Of a stretch of 13,245 bases of DNA, positions 7,309 through 13,245 are shown one piece after another (positions within the stretch are counted from its first letter, which is position 1; every line of letters begins with the position of its first letter). The notes beneath the pieces were generated by a model that saw nothing but the letters and a program-made list of their open reading frames with translations, was not told the origin of the DNA and did no database searches. The DNA is from TMED27 sp037969235 (lineage in GTDB: Bacteria > Pseudomonadota > Alphaproteobacteria > Micavibrionales > Micavibrionaceae): NCBI GenBank assembly GCA_037969235.1, contig JBBKXA010000023.1:1-13245 (forward strand), in the 5' to 3' direction. The translations under genes and the position numbers were made by a program.

Positions 7309-9789
7309 ATGAGTGACGCGGCCAAAGCAATTGATGAAGGCGAGAACAAAACTGGTGGAGATAACGACGAATATGGTGCGGATTCCATTAAGGTTTTGCG
7401 GGGTTTAGAAGCCGTTCGTAAGCGTCCGGGGATGTATATCGGCGATACCGATGACGGCACGGGATTGCATCACATGGTTTACGAGGTCGTGGATAACGCG
7501 ATTGACGAGAGCCTTGCGGGATATTGTGATCGTATTGATATTTTGATGAACGCTGATGGGTCCATCACGGTTAAGGATAACGGGCGCGGCATTCCCGTGG
7601 GGATGCATTCGGAAGAGCAATGCTCCGCGGCTAAAGTGATTATGACCCAATTGCATGCGGGTGGTAAGTTTGATGCCAATTCCTATAAGGTTTCTGGTGG
7701 CTTGCATGGCGTTGGGGTTTCGGTTGTGAATGCGCTTTCGGAATATCTCGATTTGAATATTAAGCGCGAAGGCAAAGAATGGCATATGCGCTTTAAAATG
7801 GGTGATGGGATTGATGATCTTGTCGCTATTCGTGACCTTGAAAAAGGTGAGCGTTCGGGCACGCAGGTGAAGTTTTTGCCTTCACCTGAGACATTCACCA
7901 TGACTGAATTTGATTTTAAAACGCTGGAAAATCGCTTGCGCGAGTTGGCGTTTTTAAATTCAGGGGTGAATATTTATCTCTCCGATAAACGCTCCGAAGA
8001 TGAAGCTGAGCATGTGGTGAGCCATTTGCATTATGAAGGCGGGATCGAAAGCTTTGTGGAGTATTTGGATCGCTCGAAAAAATCATTGCTCGCTAAACCT
8101 GTTTCGCTGACGTTGCATGATGAGAAAAGCGGCGTGACCGTTGAGGCTGCGCTGGAGTGGACGGATGCGTATCATGAGACGATGCTGTGTTTTACCAACA
8201 ATATTCCACAACGCGATGGGGGTACGCATTTGGCAGGTTTCCGTGGGGCGTTGACTCGCGTTGTCGGCAAATATGCCGAAGAAAAAGGCATGCTGAAAAA
8301 AGATAAAGTCAAGCTTACGGGCGATGATATGCGCGAGGGGTTGACCTGTGTGTTGTCGGTCAAAGTGCCTGATCCGAAATTTAGCTCGCAGACCAAAGAT
8401 AAATTGGTGAGTTCCGAAGTGCGCCCTGTTGTGGAAGGCGCAATTGGGTTGAGTTTGGCGGAGTGGTTGGAGGAAAATCCAGCGGAAGGTAAAATCATTG
8501 TCGCGAAAATCGCCGAAGCCGCCCAAGCGCGGGAAGCTGCACGTCGGGCGCGGGATTTAACGCGTCGTAAAGGGGTGATGGATGTTTCCAACTTGCCCGG
8601 AAAGCTCGCGGATTGTCAGTCGAAAGACCCTGCCGTGAGTGAGATTTTTATCGTTGAGGGAGACTCAGCGGGGGGATCGGCGAAACAAGCGCGTGATCGT
8701 CACAACCAAGCGATCTTGCCGCTTCGTGGTAAAATCCTCAATACTGAACGCGCACGTTTTGATAAAATGCTGGCGTCGGAGCAGATTGGCACGTTGATCA
8801 CGGCGCTGGGCACGTCAATTGGTGATGAATTTAACATTGAAAAAGCGCGTTACCACAAAATTATTATTATGACGGATGCGGACGTCGATGGATCGCATAT
8901 TCGCACACTTTTGCTCACCTTCTTTTTCCGTTTTATGCCCGAAGTGATTGCGAAGGGTTATCTTTATATCGCGCAACCTCCGTTGTTTAAAGTGAAGCGC
9001 GGGAATTCGAATGAGATTTATTTGAAGGACGAGAAATCGCTGGATGATTATTTGATCAGTCAGGCGCTTGGTGATTTGGTGATTACCGATGGTGCGGGCG
9101 ATGTGCGGATGGGCAATGATATTGCCGATGTTTTGGTGCAATCGCGAAAGCTGCGTAATTCAATCAATTCGCTCACGCAACGTGCGGGGAATCGCCGTAT
9201 TATCGAACAAGCCGCAATTGCTGGCGCGTTTGATGAGAGTGTTCATAGTGACGAGGATGCGGGGAATGCGCGAGCGAAAGCCGTCGCTGAGCGTTTGAAT
9301 GAGCGGGCTTCGAAAAATTCGAAAACTTGGGAGGGCGCTTATACGCTGGATAAAGGTTATGTGTTTTGGCGCACAACGCGCGGCGTGACAGAACGTATTC
9401 GTATTTCGCGTGATCGTATCCGCTCCGCTGATGCTGTGCGTCTGAACAGCGCGGCAAAATGGCTCGCGGAGACGTTTGAAAATCAGGTGGAAATTATGCA
9501 AGGCGATAAAATGCTGGCGAAGGTCAACGGCCCTGCGGCGCTGTATGACCGTGTGATGGAGGCGGGGCGCAAAGGCATCGCGATTTCACGCTATAAAGGT
9601 TTGGGGGAAATGAACCCCGAGCAGTTGTGGGAAACCACGCTTGATCCAAATGTGCGCACGCTCTTGCAGGTAAATGTCGCGGACGCGGTGAAGGCCGATG
9701 AGATTTTCTCCACGCTCATGGGCGATGTGGTTGAGCCGAGGCGCGAGTTTATTCAGGATAATGCGTTGAAGGCCGAGGTGGATGCTTAA
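7309..9789 (+). CDS. gyrB: DNA gyrase subunit B
   Basis: GyrB is the ATPase subunit of gyrase; with GyrA (not in the window) it introduces negative supercoils. The 826-residue length fits proteobacterial GyrB. The GHKL ATPase domain shows YEVVDNAIDE, DNGRGIP and the lid GGLHGVGVSVVNALS. The TOPRIM domain has EGDSAGG with E450 and the metal-binding DADVD at D523, D525 and D527. About 170 residues between TOPRIM and the C-terminal tail match the insert typical of Gram-negative GyrB (about residues 570-740). SRYKGLGEMNPEQLWETTLDP near the end favours GyrB over ParE. The ATG is preceded by CGGA eight bases upstream. A terminator precedes it and a likely one follows it, so it is probably its own transcription unit. 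No quinolone-resistance statement is made from sequence alone. Confidence 0.98.
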   Translation: MSDAAKAIDEGENKTGGDNDEYGADSIKVLRGLEAVRKRPGMYIGDTDDGTGLHHMVYEVVDNAIDESLAGYCDRIDILMNADGSITVKDNGRGIPVGMHSEEQCSAAKVIMTQLHAGGKFDANSYKVSGGLHGVGVSVVNALSEYLDLNIKREGKEWHMRFKMGDGIDDLVAIRDLEKGERSGTQVKFLPSPETFTMTEFDFKTLENRLRELAFLNSGVNIYLSDKRSEDEAEHVVSHLHYEGGIESFVEYLDRSKKSLLAKPVSLTLHDEKSGVTVEAALEWTDAYHETMLCFTNNIPQRDGGTHLAGFRGALTRVVGKYAEEKGMLKKDKVKLTGDDMREGLTCVLSVKVPDPKFSSQTKDKLVSSEVRPVVEGAIGLSLAEWLEENPAEGKIIVAKIAEAAQAREAARRARDLTRRKGVMDVSNLPGKLADCQSKDPAVSEIFIVEGDSAGGSAKQARDRHNQAILPLRGKILNTERARFDKMLASEQIGTLITALGTSIGDEFNIEKARYHKIIIMTDADVDGSHIRTLLLTFFFRFMPEVIAKGYLYIAQPPLFKVKRGNSNEIYLKDEKSLDDYLISQALGDLVITDGAGDVRMGNDIADVLVQSRKLRNSINSLTQRAGNRRIIEQAAIAGAFDESVHSDEDAGNARAKAVAERLNERASKNSKTWEGAYTLDKGYVFWRTTRGVTERIRISRDRIRSADAVRLNSAAKWLAETFENQVEIMQGDKMLAKVNGPAALYDRVMEAGRKGIAISRYKGLGEMNPEQLWETTLDPNVRTLLQVNVADAVKADEIFSTLMGDVVEPRREFIQDNALKAEVDA

Positions 9790-9825
9790 AAGCTGCTATT
9801 TTTGCACTCTGGCCGTGTCAAATTG

Positions 9826-9860
9826 CGCCTTGCGTATGAGTATACGCGGCGGCTTATTTT
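9826..9860 (+). terminator. Likely gyrB terminator
   Basis: GCGTAT (9832-9837) pairs with ATACGC (9842-9847) over a GAGT loop; after a two-base TT bulge the stem extends by CGCC with GGCG. The stem is followed by a T-rich tail (CTTATTTT). It begins 36 bases after the gyrB stop and before the acetyltransferase gene. The bulge and short T run make it weaker than the one upstream of gyrB. Confidence 0.6.
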
Positions 9861-9904
9861 CCTAGCCAGATCACAAAACTGTTTGCTTTTGATTAGAGGT
9901 TTAC

Positions 9905-10387
9905 ATGAGTGAAATTATAATACGGGAGTATAATAATGAAGATGCAGAAATTTTTGCAGAAATTCATTATGATGCCGTTCATAATTCTGCGAAAGGTTTT
10001 TATTCTCAAGACATTTTAGATCAATGGTCTTGCGGCGCAACGCCTGAGAGAGTTTCGCATATTAGAAAAACGGCGCATCTTGAAATTCGTAGAATGGCAG
10101 AGATTGACGGCGAGGTGGTGGGGCTTGGTGTTGTTGTGCCAGAGAAGCATCTTCTTGGGGCGTGTTATGTGAGAAATGCGTTTAATAATCAAGGGATCGG
10201 CAGGGCAATAGTTCGTGATTTGGAAGAGATTGCAAAACAATATGGCGTGAAATATTTAGAAATGGATGCGTCACTGAATGCGGAACAGTTTTATAATGCG
10301 GTTGGATATAAAACGATAGCAAAGGGCGAGCATATCATGCGAAGTGGCGAAGTGATGGCGTGCGTTAAAATGAAGAAAGTTTTTTAA
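9905..10387 (+). CDS. GNAT-family N-acetyltransferase
   Basis: This 160-residue protein is a single-domain GNAT enzyme, which moves the acetyl group of acetyl-CoA to an amine. The N-terminus (IIIREYNNEDAEIFAEIHYDA) is typical. The acetyl-CoA pyrophosphate-binding motif A is at about residues 86-108, with Q96-G-I-G99-R-A101 matching Q-x-x-G-x-A, and motif B-like NAEQFYNAVGYKTI lies at residues 125-138. The ATG has a strong ribosome site, AGAGG, five bases upstream. It lies between gyrB and argS, 52 bases before argS. The acceptor substrate cannot be told from sequence; it could be a small molecule, a protein N-terminus or a resistance-type target. The gene looks somewhat more AT-rich than its neighbours. 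Confidence 0.9.
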   Translation: MSEIIIREYNNEDAEIFAEIHYDAVHNSAKGFYSQDILDQWSCGATPERVSHIRKTAHLEIRRMAEIDGEVVGLGVVVPEKHLLGACYVRNAFNNQGIGRAIVRDLEEIAKQYGVKYLEMDASLNAEQFYNAVGYKTIAKGEHIMRSGEVMACVKMKKVF

Positions 10388-10439
10388 TGTATGCATGAAT
10401 CTCCGTGACCTTCGTGGCTTAGTGGTTTATAAATTCTAA

Positions 10440-12203
10440 ATGACATCACTCGCATATACATTATCGGAAATTGTTGGAAATGCTTTTGAGGCGTTGGAGT
10501 TGCCGCGGGGGTTGGGGGTGGTGCGGGTTTCGGATCGGCCTGATTTGTGTCAGTTTCAATGTAACGGCGCGATGGCGGCGGCGAAGGTGGCCCGTAAAAA
10601 TCCGCGTGAGGTTGCGCAGGGTGTGATTGATGCGCTCTCGGGTGAGGGCATTTTAAAGAAAATAGAAATCGCGGGGCCGGGGTTTATTAATTTGGATATT
10701 ACGGATGCGGCGATTGCGGCGCATTTGTCCAATAATGCGCAAGATGAGAATTTTGGTATTGTTGCCATTGGCGAAGGCAAAACCGCGATTGTGGATTATG
10801 GCGGGATGAATGTGGCTAAGGCTATGCATGTTGGACATTTGCGCTCGCTTTGCATTGGCGATTGCATTAAACGCATGCTCCGCTTTCGTGGGTTTGAAGC
10901 GCTGGGTGATATTCACCTCGGCGATTGGGGTTTGCAAATGGGGCAAATTATATCCGAATTTCAAATACGCTATCCTGATTGGCCGTATTTCGATGAGAAT
11001 TTTGACGGCGAATACTCAAGCGCCGCGCCATTTGATTATAAAGAATTAGAAGAAATTTACCCTAAGGCCTCGTCGGCGTGTAAAGAAGATGAGGCGCGTC
11101 TTGATTTAGCGCGTAAGGCTACGGCGGAATTGCAAAATGGTCGGCGTGGGTATGTGGCGTTATGGCGGCATTTTATCGCGCTGTCGATTGCGGATATAAA
11201 AGATAACATCGAACCGATGGGAATTGATTTTGAGCTATGGAAGGGGGAGTCGGATGTAAATGATTTGATCCCCGAACTTACGGCTGATTTGACCAAGAAA
11301 GCAATCGTTGAAGAAAGTCGCGGGGCGCAGATTATTCATGTGGAGCGCGAGGGTGATAACAAAGAAATGCCGCCGCTGATGTATTTAAAATCCGATGGTG
11401 CGGCGACTTACGGGACGACGGATTTGGCGACGATTTATGATCGTATCAAAACCTATCCGAATTTATCGTATATGGTTTATGAAACCGATATCCGCCAGAA
11501 TTTGCATTTCGAACAAGTGTTTCGCGCGGCGGAGCGGGCGGGGTATTTGGACGGGATAGAGTATAAGCATATCGGACATGGCACGATAAATGGCACCGAT
11601 GGTAAACCGTTTAAAACCCGCGAGGGCAAGGCGATGAATTTCCGTGATATGGTTGCGGCGTGCCGTGAAAAGGCGCGGACGAGATTGGCTGACGTGAATT
11701 TGGATAGCGCGATTGATGATGATGAACGCGATGATATCGCGCTGAAAGTGACCGTGGCGGCGCTTAAATTTGCGGAGTTATCAAATCAAGCGCATATGGA
11801 TTATATTTTTGATCTGGATCGGATGACTTCGTTTGAGGGGAAAACGGGGCCGTATTTATTGTATCAAGCGGTGCGAATTCAATCGCTGCTCAAAAAAGCG
11901 GGTGTTGAGGATTGCGACTGGGATGCGATTAACGTGAGCGATGAAGATCGTGGATTGTCGTTATTGTTGTGCGAGTTGCCCGATCATTTTGAATTGGCGT
12001 TTAAAAATTATGCGCCGCATGTTTTGTGTGAATATGCGTATAAATTGGCGCAGGAATTTAGCTCGTTTTATGCGCATTGTCACATATTGTCGGAGCAAGA
12101 TGAAGCCTTGCGCGCTAGCCGATTGGCGCTTTGCGCCGCGACGCATAAGCGGTTGATTTTTGTGCTCGATATTTTGGGTATTGGCGTGCCTGTGCGGATG
12201 TGA
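10440..12203 (+). CDS. argS: Arginyl-tRNA synthetase
   Basis: ArgRS charges tRNA-Arg with arginine using ATP (class I synthetase, cytoplasm). The 587-residue length is right for the family. An N-terminal arginyl-tRNA synthetase additional domain spans about residues 1-110. The class I HIGH signature appears as NVAKAMHVGHLRS at about residues 124-136, and the KMSKS counterpart as KPFKTREG. The tRNA-interacting helical C-terminus has the typical DEALRASRLALCAATHKRL and ends in LGIGVPVRM. The start codon ATG lacks a ribosome site. It follows the acetyltransferase gene by 52 bases and precedes the Fic-like gene by 44. Regulation is not visible. Confidence 0.97.
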   Translation: MTSLAYTLSEIVGNAFEALELPRGLGVVRVSDRPDLCQFQCNGAMAAAKVARKNPREVAQGVIDALSGEGILKKIEIAGPGFINLDITDAAIAAHLSNNAQDENFGIVAIGEGKTAIVDYGGMNVAKAMHVGHLRSLCIGDCIKRMLRFRGFEALGDIHLGDWGLQMGQIISEFQIRYPDWPYFDENFDGEYSSAAPFDYKELEEIYPKASSACKEDEARLDLARKATAELQNGRRGYVALWRHFIALSIADIKDNIEPMGIDFELWKGESDVNDLIPELTADLTKKAIVEESRGAQIIHVEREGDNKEMPPLMYLKSDGAATYGTTDLATIYDRIKTYPNLSYMVYETDIRQNLHFEQVFRAAERAGYLDGIEYKHIGHGTINGTDGKPFKTREGKAMNFRDMVAACREKARTRLADVNLDSAIDDDERDDIALKVTVAALKFAELSNQAHMDYIFDLDRMTSFEGKTGPYLLYQAVRIQSLLKKAGVEDCDWDAINVSDEDRGLSLLLCELPDHFELAFKNYAPHVLCEYAYKLAQEFSSFYAHCHILSEQDEALRASRLALCAATHKRLIFVLDILGIGVPVRM

Positions 12204-12228
12204 TTGTGGTGCTTGACAGGTTTTGTGT

Positions 12229-12248
12229 TTTAGCCAATAATGGCTAAA
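12229..12248. repeat. Perfect inverted repeat overlapping the Fic-like gene start
   Basis: TTTAGCCA (12229-12236) and TGGCTAAA (12241-12248) form a perfect 8-base stem around an ATAA loop. The last A of the right arm is the first base of the ATG at 12248. It could be an operator for the gene's own DNA-binding domain, an RNA hairpin limiting translation, or an argS terminator lacking a T tail. The arm core TTTAGCC is shared with the dnaA hairpin at 1031-1059. Confidence 0.6.
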
Positions 12249-13147
12249 TGCTTGATATACATGCTATAAAAATCACGCCAGATATTCTGCTCCAAATTTC
12301 GGATATTGATGAATTTAAAGGGCTTTGGACGGGGTTGGATCGCCATACGACGGGGCTAAATCTCCTCAGCGATGTTGCGAGTCATGGGGCTAAATTTGCA
12401 AAAATGCTTAAGCCATTGCATGAAAAGCCGTTAACGCCTGAAGTGATTGGATTGATTAATTTTAATCAAACGGGGGACGAGGCCGCGCGGCATTATAAAA
12501 CGGAGCCGAATCAGCTTCCGATTTCCAAGCAGGATGTCGTATTTGGCACGTTGGATACGGCGGAGCCTGCGCATGTTGCGCCCTTGATCGCTAAGCTGTG
12601 TGATTGGGTGAATGAGGAATTGGATAAGGGGCAGTTGCATCCGCTTTTGATTGCGGCAGTGTTTTCTTCGGTGTTTTTGCAATGCTGCCCGTTTGATGTG
12701 GGTAATATGCGCACGATGCGGTTTTTGGTGATGTTGATCATGCTCAAATCTGATTATGCGTATGTGCCGTATGTGTCTATGACGACCATTATGGAGACGC
12801 GGGCGGAGCAAGTTTTTACGGCGCTTAAGCATAATCAGGATAGTTTGGAAGAAGGCAAGCCCGACTGGAGTGCGTGGGTGCGGTGTTTTCTATCGTTGTT
12901 GCAGGATCAGAAAGATGCGCTCCATGCACGGTTATATGCGCAAGAGACAGATTTGAAGAATATGCCAAAATTGTCGACGCGCATTATGGGATTGTTTAAG
13001 GATCACAAACGGCTTCAGATGAAAGAGATTATCACGCTGACGAATGGGCGGCGTGCGACGATTAAATTGCGGCTCGGTGAATTGCTCGATGGGGGATATT
13101 TGGTGCGTCATGGGGCGGGGCGCTCGACTTGGTATGCTTTGGTTTAG
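12248..13147 (+). CDS. Fic-domain-like protein with degenerate motif and winged helix
   Basis: The 299-residue product has the layout of Fic proteins, which typically transfer AMP from ATP to a target. The helix pair HPLLIAAVFSSVFLQC then CPFDVGNMRTMR (residues 147-158) aligns with the family HPFxxGNGRxxR motif: P148, F149, G152, N153, R155 and R158 are kept, but the catalytic histidine is C147 and the GNGR glycine is M154. The expected helix and MLIMLKSDYAYVP follow. The N-terminal part lacks a clear inhibitory (S/T)xxxE(G/N) helix. Residues about 235-299 (KDHKRLQMKEIITLTNGRRATIKLRLGELLDGGYL) look like a winged helix-turn-helix ending in RSTWYALV, as at the C-terminus of many Fic proteins. 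It probably cannot AMPylate in the usual way and may be a regulator. The ATG lies in an inverted repeat and has no ribosome site. Alternatives: a divergent Fic with other chemistry. Confidence 0.8.
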   Translation: MLDIHAIKITPDILLQISDIDEFKGLWTGLDRHTTGLNLLSDVASHGAKFAKMLKPLHEKPLTPEVIGLINFNQTGDEAARHYKTEPNQLPISKQDVVFGTLDTAEPAHVAPLIAKLCDWVNEELDKGQLHPLLIAAVFSSVFLQCCPFDVGNMRTMRFLVMLIMLKSDYAYVPYVSMTTIMETRAEQVFTALKHNQDSLEEGKPDWSAWVRCFLSLLQDQKDALHARLYAQETDLKNMPKLSTRIMGLFKDHKRLQMKEIITLTNGRRATIKLRLGELLDGGYLVRHGAGRSTWYALV

Positions 13148-13245
13148 CGGAAGCTAGCGGGCCAGAAGAACCTGGTAGAATGCATATCTGTTGGTACCGC
13201 TACCATATTTGTAACATGTCGAAGCTTTGTTGGATAGATTAGTAT
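13144..13245 (-). CDS. Possible 3' end of a gene on the minus strand
   Basis: A minus-strand frame is open from the window edge to a TAA at 13144-13146, giving 33 residues that end in VAVPTDMHSTRFFWPASFR. The base composition here is less G/T-rich than in the + strand genes. The stop would overlap the Fic-like gene's stop, repeating the tight convergence seen at 5091-5094. An open frame this short arises by chance fairly often and no family is recognised, so this is weak. Confidence 0.25.
   Translation of the reverse strand: MLIYPTKLRHVTNMVAVPTDMHSTRFFWPASFR

Noticed and set aside
8083..8591. Long minus-strand open frames inside gyrB
   Set aside because: They mirror a conserved gene and their translations look like low-quality antisense sequence rather than a protein.
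10388..10439. Imperfect repeat CCGTGACC/TTCGTGGC before argS
   Set aside because: Too short and imperfect to call a repeat or operator.
12240..12269. Nine-codon leader peptide (MAKCLIYML) overlapping the Fic-like start
   Set aside because: It begins in the inverted repeat and has no ribosome site; such a short frame is expected by chance.
13148..13245. Possible tRNA or structured RNA at the right edge (TGGTAG pairing with CTACCA)
   Set aside because: No T-loop or anticodon arm could be folded, and a 6-base pairing with a loop of about 20 bases is easily random.

Overview
The window looks like chromosomal DNA from an alphaproteobacterium of middling GC content. This rests on the style of GyrB, ArgS, DnaA and HisC; I cannot place it to genus, and a Micavibrio-like lineage is only a guess. 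It holds a scattered version of the replication-gene neighbourhood (dnaA, recF, gyrB), followed by argS and several poorly characterised genes. The + strand is rich in G and T even across genes coded on the minus strand, as expected of a leading strand.

Left part (1-2562): the 3' part of dnaA, a symmetric hairpin terminator, a small secreted four-cysteine protein on the opposite strand, then recF. dnaN, which commonly sits between dnaA and recF, is absent from that position.

Middle part (2563-7308): recF and gyrB are separated by an accessory block. It holds an unrecognised protein with a HELRH zinc-protease-like motif (its promoter abuts the recF stop codon and its mRNA may be leaderless), a second unrecognised protein with an HDPLH motif, hisC on the minus strand with a good promoter, and a metzincin-type zinc protease carrying HEVGHVLGLVH. 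A strong terminator closes the block before gyrB.

Right part (7309-13245): complete gyrB with a likely terminator, a GNAT acetyltransferase, argS, and a protein with the Fic-domain layout whose catalytic motif is degenerate (histidine replaced by cysteine, GNGR changed to GNMR) and which ends in a probable winged-helix domain. An inverted repeat covers the first base of its start codon. A possible gene end on the minus strand overlaps its stop codon at the right edge.

The housekeeping genes cover replication initiation and repair (DnaA, RecF), supercoiling (GyrB), histidine synthesis (HisC) and tRNA charging (ArgS). The most interesting items are the degenerate Fic protein with its start-site palindrome and the two unrecognised genes between recF and gyrB. 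I see no CRISPR array, tRNA, rRNA or insertion sequence.
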